NCBI GenBank assembly: GCA_030628905.1
Contig: DAOVQB010000115.1
Coordinates: 1 to 13,755, forward strand
Reading direction: 5' to 3'
DNA from: DAOVQB01 sp023128935
Lineage (GTDB): Bacteria > Eisenbacteria > RBG-16-71-46 > CAIMUX01 > WJJG01
Length of the DNA: 13,755 bases
The stretch's first letter is position 1, and the number at the start of each line of letters is the position of its first letter. The position numbers and the translations under genes were made by a program. The notes under the pieces are model-generated. The model did not search any database, had not been told where the DNA came from, and saw only the letters and a program-made list of their open reading frames with translations. Shown piece by piece: positions 1 to 10,569 of this stretch.

Positions 1-140
1 AACGTCCGTACCTCCGCCTGACCCTTCTTGGCTAGATGCATCGTGATTGCAGCCGTCAGCGTCGTCTTCCCATGGTCCACGTGCCCAATCGTGCCAACGT
101 TTACGTGGGGCTTCGTCCGTTCGAACTTCTGCTTCGCCAT
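1..140 (-). CDS. tuf: Elongation factor Tu, N-terminal fragment (cut by window edge)
   Basis: EF-Tu is the GTPase that delivers aminoacyl-tRNA to the ribosomal A site in the cytoplasm. Only the first 46 codons are present; the gene runs off the left edge. The translation opens MAKQKFERTKPHVNVGTIGH and continues with the G1/P-loop GHVDHGKT at residues 19-26, which identifies the family beyond reasonable doubt. The ATG is supported by a strong ribosome-binding site, AAGGAGG at 151-157, 10 nt upstream. It follows rpsG after a 341-bp spacer with no fusA between, whereas rpsL-rpsG-fusA-tuf is the common order. A second tuf fragment (3' end) sits at the other edge of the window in the same orientation. 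Whether the two copies are identical cannot be judged, because the visible parts do not overlap. Confidence 0.97.
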   Translation of the reverse strand, partial: MAKQKFERTKPHVNVGTIGHVDHGKTTLTAAITMHLAKKGQAEVRT

Positions 141-218
141 GATCCAATGCCCTCCTTAGGGGATCATTCGACCCGAGTCGACGGGGCAAGCACACTCCGA
201 TGCGCCCTGCGACCGGTC

Positions 219-244
219 GCCAGCCGGCCTTCCTCCTGGCTGGC
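219..244 (-). repeat. Inverted repeat (hairpin) upstream of tuf
   Basis: Seven-base arms GCCAGCC and GGCTGGC are separated by 12 nt. Allowing one bulged base, the stem can extend by about three more pairs on the outer side. It lies about 60 nt upstream of the tuf ribosome-binding site. No U-run follows on the minus strand, so it is not an obvious terminator. Function is unknown. Confidence 0.4.
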
Positions 245-333
245 CGACACCAGCCCGGAGAACCGGCTTCTTCATCATCCACATAGCCAGCGAGGCCTGT
301 AGGGCTCTCTCAGGCTTTTCCGGGCCTTTTCAA

Positions 334-360
334 CGCTCCCGGATCCTTCCGGTGTGAGCG
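334..360 (-). repeat. Bulged hairpin in the rpsG-tuf spacer
   Basis: On the minus strand CGCTC, a 3-nt bulge (ACA), CCGGA, a 4-nt loop (AGGA), TCCGG and GAGCG form two stacked 5-bp helices. The sequence after it is TTGAAAA, not a U-tract, which argues against an intrinsic terminator. It lies 9 nt beyond the 10-bp helix of the adjacent structured element and may belong to the same fold. Confidence 0.45.
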
Positions 361-369
361 CCACCCTTA

Positions 370-475
370 CTGCGGAGTCGTAGGCCTGGGTGTCGGGGCG
401 AAGGCCCGATAATTGCCTATGTACTCCGGGGTTCCCGGGGGAAGCCACTCGTGGGCTTACCTGGAGACTCCGCAG
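370..475 (-). ncRNA. Candidate structured RNA element downstream of rpsG
   Basis: A perfect 10-bp inverted repeat (CTGCGGAGTC at minus-strand 475-466, GACTCCGCAG at 379-370) begins 6 nt after the rpsG stop codon. It encloses three smaller hairpins: AAGCC/GGCTT at 442-458, CCGGG/CCCGG with a 3-nt loop at 426-438, and TCGGG/CCCGA at 393-409. Together they would form a four-way junction of 106 nt. An alternative pairing of 454-460 with 380-386 (6 of 7 pairs) would extend the outer helix and exclude the first hairpin, so two folds are possible. It lacks tRNA landmarks (7-bp acceptor, T-loop GGTTCGAAT) and matches no riboswitch I recognise. It could be part of the mRNA as a regulatory or processing element, or could be chance. 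Folding statistics were not computed. Confidence 0.3.
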
Positions 476-481
476 GTTTTC

Positions 482-952
482 TCAGAATCGATAGTGCGCG
501 AAGGCGCGGTTCGCTTCCGCCATCCTGTGCGTGTCATCACGCTTCTTGACGGAAGCGCCCTCATTCCGAGAAGCCGCGAGCAGCTCCGCGGCGATTCTCT
601 CATCCATTGTATGTTCTGGCCGCGCTTTGGCGAACGAGATGATCCAGCGCAGCGCGAGGGCTGTTCTACGCTCGGGCTTAACCTCGATCGGAACCTGGTA
701 GGTGGCACCTCCCACCCGGCGGGACTTGACCTCAAGATTGGGCTTCACGTTGTTCACGCCCTGCTTCAAGACCGCCAAACCATCCTGGCCCGTCTTCTCC
801 GCCAAAATATCAATCGCGTTATAAAGAATGCCCTCCGCGGTGCTCCGCTTTCCCTTTCGCATGACGTAGTTGATAAACTTGGTCAAAAGCACACTGCCAT
901 GCTTGGGGTCAGACACGATTTCGCGCTTGGTGATTCTTGCCCTTCTCGGCAT
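482..952 (-). CDS. rpsG: 30S ribosomal protein S7
   Basis: S7 is a primary binder of the 3' major domain of 16S rRNA and organises the head of the small subunit near the E site. The 156-aa product has the usual short-form length. It begins MPRRARITKREIVSDPKHGS and carries the family core with VNNVKPNLEVKSRRVGGATY near residues 66-85, VPIEVKPERRTALALRWII, and the C-terminal NRAFAHYRF. The ATG at 952 has GGGAG 7 nt upstream, which supports this start. It follows rpsL by 61 bp, as expected for a str operon. In E. coli S7 represses str translation by binding the rpsL-rpsG spacer; this spacer is too short and too little structured for me to assert a site. The next gene downstream is tuf, not fusA. 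Confidence 0.98.
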   Translation of the reverse strand: MPRRARITKREIVSDPKHGSVLLTKFINYVMRKGKRSTAEGILYNAIDILAEKTGQDGLAVLKQGVNNVKPNLEVKSRRVGGATYQVPIEVKPERRTALALRWIISFAKARPEHTMDERIAAELLAASRNEGASVKKRDDTHRMAEANRAFAHYRF

Positions 953-1013
953 CTCTAGGCTCCCAGCCTTTGGTCAGGCAGTTAGGTTCGGATCGCTCTC
1001 TAGTGTGATCTAG

Positions 1014-1394
1014 TTATGCTGTTTTCTTCGGTTTCTTGGTTCCGTACTTCGAGCGGCTGTGTGCCCGCCCATCTACACCGCTGGCATCCAGGGAACCCCG
1101 GATGACGTGATAGCGCACTCCGGGAAGATCCTTCACACGGCCGCCGCGGATGAGCACGATTGAGTGCTCTTGAAGATTGTGTCCTTCCCCAGGGATATAG
1201 GATGTAACCTCGATCCCATTGGTCAGGCGGACACGTGCAACCTTGCGCATGGCCGAGTTCGGCTTCTTTGGCGTCGTGGTGTAGACCCTCGTGCATACGC
1301 CGCGCTTCTGCGGGCAGGCCTTAAGGGCAGGCGCCGAAGTCTTGCGCAGAACCTTCTTGCGCCCCTGTCGAACCAGCTGATTGAGTGTTGGCAC
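1014..1394 (-). CDS. rpsL: 30S ribosomal protein S12
   Basis: S12 sits at the decoding centre of the small subunit and influences tRNA selection accuracy. The 126-aa product aligns without gaps to the E. coli protein through residue 95 by eye: MPTLNQLVRQ, PQKRGVCTRVYTTTPKKPNS at 29-47, and GEGHNLQEHS near 69-78. The residues tied to streptomycin response are the wild-type lysines K43 and K88 (K42 and K87 without Met), and D89, the target of RimO methylthiolation in E. coli, is present. The start is GTG at 1394, chosen because PTLNQLVR is the conserved N-terminus; GGAG lies 10 nt upstream, a rather long spacing, across an A-rich stretch. It is the first gene after the promoter at 1527-1555, which gives a leader of about 125 nt. 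Confidence 0.98.
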   Translation of the reverse strand: MPTLNQLVRQGRKKVLRKTSAPALKACPQKRGVCTRVYTTTPKKPNSAMRKVARVRLTNGIEVTSYIPGEGHNLQEHSIVLIRGGRVKDLPGVRYHVIRGSLDASGVDGRAHSRSKYGTKKPKKTA

Positions 1395-1414
1395 CCTTTT
1401 TTTACTCCATACGC

Positions 1415-1446
1415 CGCTTGGCGACTACGGCTATTGCTTCCAAGCG
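1415..1446 (-). repeat. Hairpin in the rpsL leader
   Basis: Seven-base arms CGCTTGG and CCAAGCG flank an 18-nt loop. The hairpin ends 6 nt before the GGAG of the rpsL ribosome-binding site (1405-1408). Its position suits a role in translation initiation or mRNA stability, but nothing in the sequence proves this. Confidence 0.4.
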
Positions 1447-1526
1447 CCCAGATCCTCCAGAGGGGGGATGCTGGCCCTGTTGACACAGCCACCGATTCCG
1501 ATACCCACAATACGCACAAAACCGGG

Positions 1527-1551
1527 ATTCTACCGCCCTCGAAGGACGCTG

Positions 1552-1555
<4 letters not shown>
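1527..1555 (-). promoter_or_regulatory. Sigma-70-type promoter for rpsL-rpsG-(tuf)
   Basis: On the minus strand the -35 hexamer TTGACA occupies 1555-1550, followed by a 17-bp spacer and the -10 hexamer TAGAAT at 1532-1527. That is a perfect -35, five of six matches at -10, and ideal spacing. The predicted start of transcription is near 1520, leaving a leader of about 125 nt before the rpsL GTG. The rpoC stop codon TGA (1554-1552) lies inside the -35 box. The downstream str genes can therefore be transcribed independently of rpoBC even though no terminator separates them. Confidence 0.85.
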
Positions 1556-5787
<4,232 letters not shown>

Positions 5788-5837
5788 ACTGAATCTCCTC
5801 GTGAAATACCTACGATTCTACGCCATGGAACCCTGGA

Positions 5838-5882
5838 GGATCCTGGACGCGGCACCGATCCGCTGTGCCGCGTCCAGAATCC
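5838..5882 (-). repeat. 18-bp-stem hairpin between rpoB and rpoC
   Basis: Two 18-nt arms, 5838-5855 and 5865-5882, are complementary along their whole length (17 Watson-Crick pairs and one G-U pair on the minus-strand RNA) around a 9-nt loop. The plus-strand left arm reads GGATCCTGGACGCGGCAC. It begins 12 nt after the rpoB stop and ends about 50 nt before the rpoC start. The bases after it are TCCAGGG on the minus strand, so there is no U-tract and it is unlikely to be an intrinsic terminator. A long perfect duplex of this kind would suit double-strand RNase processing or stabilisation of a cistron end; that is inference. Confidence 0.75.
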
Positions 5883-5894
5883 CAGAAGCAGTTC

Positions 5895-8800
5895 CTACTC
5901 GAACTGAATATCGAGACATAGACTCCGCAGTTCCTTGACCAGGACATTGAAGGACTCAGGCACACCCGGAATCGGGGGGTTCTCCCCCTTGACGATGGCC
6001 TCGTAGATCCTCGAGCGGCCCTCCACGTCATCCGACTTGACCGTCAGCAACTCCTGGAGTGTATGTGCGGCGCCGTAAGCCTCGAGGGCCCAGACCTCCA
6101 TCTCACCGAAACGCTGCCCCCCAAACTGCGCCTTTCCTCCAAGCGGTTGCTGTGTCACCAGGGAATAGGGGCCGATGGATCGGGCGTGGATCTTGTCGTC
6201 GACAAGGTGGCTGAGCTTCAGCATATAAATGTAGCCCACCGTCACTCGCTGGTCGAACGGCTCCCCCGTGCGGCCATCGGTCAGTACGATCTTGCCATCC
6301 TCGGGAAGGCCCGCTTCCCGGAGACAACCCTTGATCTCCTTGACGGTAGCACCAGCAAAAACGGGCGTTTCAGCCCGGAATCCAAGCACCTCGGCCGCCC
6401 ACCCGAGGTGAGTCTCCATCACCTGTCCGATATTCATACGGGAAGGAACGCCCAGGGGGTTGAGGACGATGTCAATGGGAGTCCCATCCGGCAGGCAGGG
6501 CATGTCTTCCTGTGGCAGAATCATCGAGACAACGCCCTTGTTTCCATGACGGCCGGCCATCTTGTCACCGACTGACAGCTTGCGCTTCTTGGCCACGAAG
6601 ACCTTGACAAGCTTCACGACGCCAGGCGGAAGCTCATCGCCGCGGGCGATCTTCTCGGTATCCCTCTCTTCCTTGCGCTTGGTCCTCTCAATAGCACGGC
6701 TGGCCAGATCGAACTGATCCCAGAAGCGCGCGTTGATCCTCTTGTCCTTCAACACCGGCACGCGGTAGCGGATATCCTCGAAATCCACCCGCTCGCGCAG
6801 GCGATCCGGATTGCCCTTGGTACCAGCCCTGACGATAATCTCACCAGAGCGCTCTGAGACGATCCTCTCAAGAACACGACCCTTCAGGATGCGCAGGAGT
6901 TCATCGTCCCGGTTCTCGCGGATGATTTGGATTTCCTTGCGGGTCGTCCGCTTGATCCGGTCGATCTTCTTCTTCTCCCGCTTCTGCTGCGTATCATCTT
7001 TCTCTTTCCGCGAGAAGACCATGACGTCGATCACGACGCCTTCCATCCCAGGCGGGGCCTTGAGCGAAGCATCCCGAACATCCCCGGCCTTGTCCCCGAA
7101 GATCGCCCGGAGCAATCGCTCCTCAGGCGTAAGATCGGTCTCTCCCTTAGGTGTGACCTTCCCGACCAGAATGTCCCCCGCCCTGACAGGCGCACCCACC
7201 TGAATGATCCCATCTTCATCCAGGTACTTGAGGGCCTCATCCCCGACATTGGGGATCTCGCGCGTGATTTCCTCCACGCCCCGCTTGGTGTCACGAACCT
7301 GGAGTTCGAACTCCTCGATGTGCACGGAGCTGAAGACGTCCTCTTTGATCAGACGCTCACTGACCAGGATGGCGTCCTCGAAGTTGTACCCACGCCAGGG
7401 AAGGAAGGCCACCAAGATATTGCGTCCCAGCGCCAGCAGTCCCCCGTCGGTGGACTGACCGTCAGCGAGAACATCGCCCGCCTTGACTTTTTGCCCACCA
7501 GATACAATCGGCCTTTGATTGATACAGGTGTCCTGGTTGGAGCGCTTGAATTTCGTCAGATGATAGACATCCAACCCTGAGTCCTCAGAGAAGCTCCTCA
7601 ACTGTGCCGACGATACGTCGTATTTCACAGTGATCATCTCACCGGAAACGGACTCGACGACCCCGGTGCGCTTGCACAGGACCAGGGCTCCGGAATCCCG
7701 AGCCACCTTGCTCTCGAGACCAGTCCCCACGTAGGGAGCCTGCGTCTCCAGCAGTGGAACCGCCTGGCGCTGCATATTCGATCCCATCAGGGCCCGGTTG
7801 GCATCATCATGTTCGAGAAACGGGATGAGTGCTGCAGCGGGGCTTACAGTCTGGATCGCCGAGATATCCATGTACTGGGCCTCGCTCGGCTTCACCATTG
7901 GGAACTCACCCTTGATGCGGCAGGCTATTGCGCCGGCTTGAATATTGCCCTGCGCATCCAAGGGCTCATTGGCTTGGGCGATGACGCTGATGTCTTCCTG
8001 GTCCGCAGAGAGATGCTCCACCGCCTTGGTCGCGAGACCTTTCTTCACCTTCCTATAGGGCGTTTCCAGGAAGCCAAGGTTGTTCACCCGCGCATAGGTG
8101 GCGAGTGATGAAATCAGCCCGATGTTCGGCCCTTCAGGGGTCTCGATAGGACACATCCGGCCATAGTGGGTGTAGTGGACATCCCTGACCTCGAAACCAG
8201 CGCGGTCACGCGTGAGCCCGCCGGGTCCCAGCGCCGAGAGCCGCCTCTTGTGGGTCATCTCGGCCAGCGGGTTGGTCTGATCCATGAACTGCGACAGCTG
8301 ACTGGAGCCGAAGAAGCTCTGCACGACAGCCGAGATGGTGCGCGCGTTGATGAAATCATAGGCGCTGACCTGCTCCGGATCCTGCAGCGACATCCTCTCG
8401 CGGATGATGCGGGCCATCCTGGCCAGACCCGTATTGAACTCCTTGGACAACAGCTCCCCGACCGAGCGGACCCTCCGGTTCCCCAGGTGATCGATATCAT
8501 CAGTCTCGATCAGCAGCTTGGCACTGATCTCCTCGCTCTCGGAGATCCTAAGCAGGAGCAGATACTTGAGAATGGCTGCGAAGTCCTCCCGGCACAGTGT
8601 CGTCAGGTCATCCGGCGGCACCTGGAAACTATAGCGGCTCATCTTCTTCTTTCCGCCCAGGAGAGAAATGTGCCGTAGCTTCCCATTCACCTTGTAGCGG
8701 CCAACTTGTGCCAGGTCGTAGCGCTTGGGGCTGAAGAACAGGCGGTTCAGGTATTCCCGTGCCGTATCCACGCGCGGCGGTTCGCCGGGGCGCATTAGGC

Positions 8801-9761
8801 CATAAATACGGCCAAGGGCCTCTTCTTCCGTCTTGCAATTGTCCTTCTTGAGCGTGTTGCGGACTATATCGGCTTCATCTTGAAGGGGAATGGCATAGAC
8901 CTTGACGCTCTTGGACTCAATCTTGATCAACCGCTTGAGAACTTCCTCGGTGATCTCCTGATTGCACTCCAGCAGGATCTCTCCCGTCTCCGGATCGATG
9001 GCATCTTCGGCGGCAATCCGGTGGATCAAGCGCTGCGTCTTTTTGGTCCTGGGTCCCCCGAGTTCGAGATCCTGTACATCATAGAAGAGGTCGAGGACGT
9101 CTTTGTCCGACACAATGCCCAAAGCCTTCAAGAGGATCGTCGCGGGGATTTTCCTCTTCCGGTCGATGTGGACGTACATGATGTCCTTCACATCGATACT
9201 GAACTCGACCCAGGAGCCACGGTAGGGGATGATCCGGGCATTGTAGAGGCTCTTTCCATTGGGATGGGTCGTGCTCTCGAAGAACACACCTGGCGACCGG
9301 TGGAGCTGGCTGACAATGACGCGCTCGGCTCCGTTGATCACGAAGGTCCCCTTGTCGGTGATCAAGGGGATTTCTCCCAGGTAAACCTCCTGAGGTTCCA
9401 TGATCTCCTTGTCGCGCTTCTTGCCGTCCACCTCTTCGCGGACGCGCAGGCGCAGCTTCACCTTGAGGGGCACGGAGTAGGTGAGATCCCTTTCCTGACA
9501 CTCCTGAACCGAGTATTTCGGTTCGCCCAGGTCATAGGACACGAACTCCAGGCAGAACATCCCCCTCGAATCCTCGATGGGAAAGACAGACTTGAATACA
9601 TTCTGGAGTCCCTCATCGGAGCGCTCATCCGGGCGGGAAGCTCTCTGCAAAAAACGCTCGTAGGAAGAGAGCTGAATCGCCAAGAGGTTTGGGATCTCAA
9701 TGAGCGCGTCGGCTTTCTCCTTAGAGAAGCTGCGTACGGGGAGTGTGGCCGTTTCGTTCAA
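5895..9761 (-). CDS. rpoB: DNA-directed RNA polymerase subunit beta
   Basis: Beta forms one pincer of RNA polymerase and part of the active site. The product is 1288 aa, between the B. subtilis (1193) and E. coli (1342) lengths. The rifampicin-determining region lies at 485-511; contacts equivalent to E. coli Q513, D516, H526, R529 and S531 are kept (Q491, D494, H504, R507, S509), while E. coli N518 and S522 are T496 and A500. Later motifs are LPWRGYNFEDAILVSERL near 787, KMAGRHGNKG near 1067, and QPLGGKAQFGGQRFGEMEVW near 1205. A charged, lysine- and arginine-rich insertion at about 917-1040 occupies the beta-i9 position. The start is TTG, with GGAGG only 4 nt upstream; no in-frame ATG exists before residue 68, so TTG is the only plausible start. 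It is preceded by a 213-bp spacer after rplL. Confidence 0.99.
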   Translation of the reverse strand: MNETATLPVRSFSKEKADALIEIPNLLAIQLSSYERFLQRASRPDERSDEGLQNVFKSVFPIEDSRGMFCLEFVSYDLGEPKYSVQECQERDLTYSVPLKVKLRLRVREEVDGKKRDKEIMEPQEVYLGEIPLITDKGTFVINGAERVIVSQLHRSPGVFFESTTHPNGKSLYNARIIPYRGSWVEFSIDVKDIMYVHIDRKRKIPATILLKALGIVSDKDVLDLFYDVQDLELGGPRTKKTQRLIHRIAAEDAIDPETGEILLECNQEITEEVLKRLIKIESKSVKVYAIPLQDEADIVRNTLKKDNCKTEEEALGRIYGLMRPGEPPRVDTAREYLNRLFFSPKRYDLAQVGRYKVNGKLRHISLLGGKKKMSRYSFQVPPDDLTTLCREDFAAILKYLLLLRISESEEISAKLLIETDDIDHLGNRRVRSVGELLSKEFNTGLARMARIIRERMSLQDPEQVSAYDFINARTISAVVQSFFGSSQLSQFMDQTNPLAEMTHKRRLSALGPGGLTRDRAGFEVRDVHYTHYGRMCPIETPEGPNIGLISSLATYARVNNLGFLETPYRKVKKGLATKAVEHLSADQEDISVIAQANEPLDAQGNIQAGAIACRIKGEFPMVKPSEAQYMDISAIQTVSPAAALIPFLEHDDANRALMGSNMQRQAVPLLETQAPYVGTGLESKVARDSGALVLCKRTGVVESVSGEMITVKYDVSSAQLRSFSEDSGLDVYHLTKFKRSNQDTCINQRPIVSGGQKVKAGDVLADGQSTDGGLLALGRNILVAFLPWRGYNFEDAILVSERLIKEDVFSSVHIEEFELQVRDTKRGVEEITREIPNVGDEALKYLDEDGIIQVGAPVRAGDILVGKVTPKGETDLTPEERLLRAIFGDKAGDVRDASLKAPPGMEGVVIDVMVFSRKEKDDTQQKREKKKIDRIKRTTRKEIQIIRENRDDELLRILKGRVLERIVSERSGEIIVRAGTKGNPDRLRERVDFEDIRYRVPVLKDKRINARFWDQFDLASRAIERTKRKEERDTEKIARGDELPPGVVKLVKVFVAKKRKLSVGDKMAGRHGNKGVVSMILPQEDMPCLPDGTPIDIVLNPLGVPSRMNIGQVMETHLGWAAEVLGFRAETPVFAGATVKEIKGCLREAGLPEDGKIVLTDGRTGEPFDQRVTVGYIYMLKLSHLVDDKIHARSIGPYSLVTQQPLGGKAQFGGQRFGEMEVWALEAYGAAHTLQELLTVKSDDVEGRSRIYEAIVKGENPPIPGVPESFNVLVKELRSLCLDIQFE

Positions 9762-9826
9762 TTTTCCTCCACCTTCGCGGCCCCTTCAGAAGGCCGTGTC
9801 AAGGTTGGCGGCCCGAACCTACCAGC

Positions 9827-9854
9827 CCAGGGCCCTCGTAGGGCAGGGTCCTGG
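9827..9854 (-). repeat. Bulged 10-bp hairpin, rplL-rpoB spacer
   Basis: On the minus strand CCAGG, a 5-nt bulge (ACCCT), GCCCT, loop ACG, AGGGC and CCTGG pair into two stacked 5-bp helices. GCTGGTAGG follows, so there is no U-run. It abuts the next hairpin (9855-9875) directly, and the two could compete or stack. Confidence 0.6.
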
Positions 9855-9875
9855 GGGCATGTTCCGGGAATGCCC
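9855..9875 (-). repeat. 6-bp hairpin, rplL-rpoB spacer
   Basis: Perfect 6-base arms GGGCAT and ATGCCC flank a 9-nt loop. It lies directly against the hairpin at 9827-9854, on its upstream side in transcription. A further short stem (CGGCA/TGCCG, 9893-9911) lies a little further upstream. Confidence 0.45.
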
Positions 9876-9892
9876 TGGAAGGATGCCTGAGC

Positions 9893-9911
9893 CGGCACGG
9901 CTTCGCTGCCG
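9893..9911 (-). repeat. 5-bp hairpin, rplL-rpoB spacer
   Basis: Five-base arms CGGCA and TGCCG flank a 9-nt loop that may add two G-C pairs with a bulge. On its own it is weak; it is listed because three hairpins occur within 85 nt. Confidence 0.3.
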
Positions 9912-9974
9912 CGACCGATAAAGGCGTTCCACCAGGACGTGACCGCTTGGATCGATCATACCGGGTATCACGAG

Positions 9975-10352
9975 CTACTTGATTTCTACTGAAGCGCCCA
10001 CATCGGTCAGCCTCGTCTTGAGATCGTCGGCTTCCTCGCGCGAGATAGCCTCCTTGACCGCCTTTGGGGCACTGTCGACGAGCTCCTTGGCCTCCTTGAG
10101 GCCGAGACTCGTGATCTGCCTGACTACCTTGATAACCTGGATCTTCTGTGAGCCTGCACCTGTTAGCACGACGTCGAACTCGGTCTGCTCCTCCTCGACA
10201 GCAGCACCTGGGGCTGCGCCCGCAACCGCCATCATGGGCGCGGCTGCGGTCACACCGAACTTCTCCTCGATCCCATCGACCAGCGCCTTGACGTCCAGCA
10301 TCGTGGCCGTCTCAAGCCACTCGATCACGTTGTCCTTTGTAATCTCGGCCAT
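9975..10352 (-). CDS. rplL: 50S ribosomal protein L7/L12
   Basis: L7/L12 forms the multi-copy flexible stalk that recruits translation GTPases such as EF-Tu and EF-G. The 125-aa product has the standard plan: an N-terminal dimerisation and L10-binding domain (about 1-35, MAEITKDNVIEWLETATMLD), an Ala/Gly/Pro-rich hinge (about 36-53, AAAPMMAVAGAAPGAA), and the C-terminal factor-binding domain (about 56-125) with EFDVVL, IKVVRQITSLGLKEAKELVD and the closing VGASVEIK. The ATG is supported by GGGAGG 8 nt upstream. L10 lies next door as usual, but 217 bp away, longer than the 66 bp I recall for E. coli. An independent ribosome-binding site and a long spacer would fit the need to make several L12 copies per L10. 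Confidence 0.98.
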   Translation of the reverse strand: MAEITKDNVIEWLETATMLDVKALVDGIEEKFGVTAAAPMMAVAGAAPGAAVEEEQTEFDVVLTGAGSQKIQVIKVVRQITSLGLKEAKELVDSAPKAVKEAISREEADDLKTRLTDVGASVEIK

Positions 10353-10569
10353 CTCAATAACCTCCCTACCTCACGTCAACGGAGATGTGCCCGCGGGTTG
10401 CGCCACCATTCAGCGGCCCTCTTCCTCGGGCTCTCCCTATGAATCAGCAAGCTCGAATCTATCGCCATGACCGTGGCCCAAGACCCCGAGAAGCAAACCA
10501 TGCCTCCCGGAAACCTGAGAGGTCGGTCAAACCCGGGGGGTGGTCAGGGGCTGGACGCCGGCAGATTGC
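10353..10569 (-). other. rplJ-rplL spacer (217 bp), no confident gene
   Basis: I find no gene here that I would defend. A 41-codon frame (10376-10501, starting ATG) has GGGAGG only 1 nt before its start codon and resembles nothing. One inverted repeat, CTCGGG/CCCGAG at 10425-10430 and 10485-10490, could form a long-range stem with a 54-nt loop. A smaller ACCT/AGGT stem lies near 10520-10530. No promoter with a plausible -35/-10 pair was seen. The rplL ribosome-binding site closes the spacer. Confidence 0.5.

Larger units (their letters stand above)
141..481 (-). other. Gene-free, structured rpsG-tuf spacer
   Basis: This 341-bp stretch holds no credible gene. Short frames in it lack a ribosome-binding site and resemble no family I know, and I find no remnant of fusA. 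It is rich in inverted repeats: a 10-bp helix enclosing three hairpins at 370-475, a bulged hairpin at 334-360, and a 7-bp-arm hairpin at 219-244 (GCCAGCC/GGCTGGC). No hairpin is followed by a U-tract on the minus strand, so I see no intrinsic terminator. I also find no convincing -35/-10 pair for tuf, so read-through from rpsL-rpsG is the simplest reading. The tuf ribosome-binding site is at 151-157. Confidence 0.6.
9762..9974 (-). other. rplL-rpoB spacer with several hairpins
   Basis: The spacer holds no gene. Besides the hairpins listed separately, CCTTC/GAAGG at 9783-9793 forms a short stem (extendable to 9779-9795 with a bulge) upstream of the rpoB ribosome-binding site GGAGG (9766-9770). 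A TTGACA at 9797-9802 has no -10 box at the right distance. In E. coli this spacer carries a partial terminator and an RNase III site that set the ratio of L7/L12 to polymerase. The position is analogous, but no U-tract is visible here, so attenuation would have to work differently. Confidence 0.6.

Noticed and set aside
141..270. Minus-strand frame beginning MWMMKKPVLRAG before tuf
   Set aside because: It has no ribosome-binding site, ends inside the tuf ribosome-binding site, and resembles no family.
312..330. Plus-strand AGGC/GCCT stem followed by TTTT as a terminator
   Set aside because: The stem has only four pairs and no plus-strand gene precedes it.
361..370. AGGGTGG resembling the T-box core upstream of tuf
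   Set aside because: The bases after it do not continue the T-box consensus, no specifier stem or terminator is evident, and tuf is not a typical T-box target.
413..958. Plus-strand 181-codon frame over rpsG
   Set aside because: It is the antisense shadow of a confidently identified S7 gene, with no ribosome-binding site worth noting.
9797..9802. TTGACA in the rplL-rpoB spacer as an rpoB promoter
   Set aside because: The positions 16-18 bp downstream read CCGCGA/CGCGAA, nothing like TATAAT.
8880..9890. Plus-strand 336-codon open frame
   Set aside because: It runs antisense to rpoB, resembles no protein family, and such frames arise commonly opposite GC-rich genes.
10376..10501. Minus-strand 41-codon frame in the rplJ-rplL spacer
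   Set aside because: GGGAGG lies only 1 nt before its ATG, too close for initiation, and the peptide (MVCFSGSWATVMAIDSSLLI at its start) resembles nothing known.
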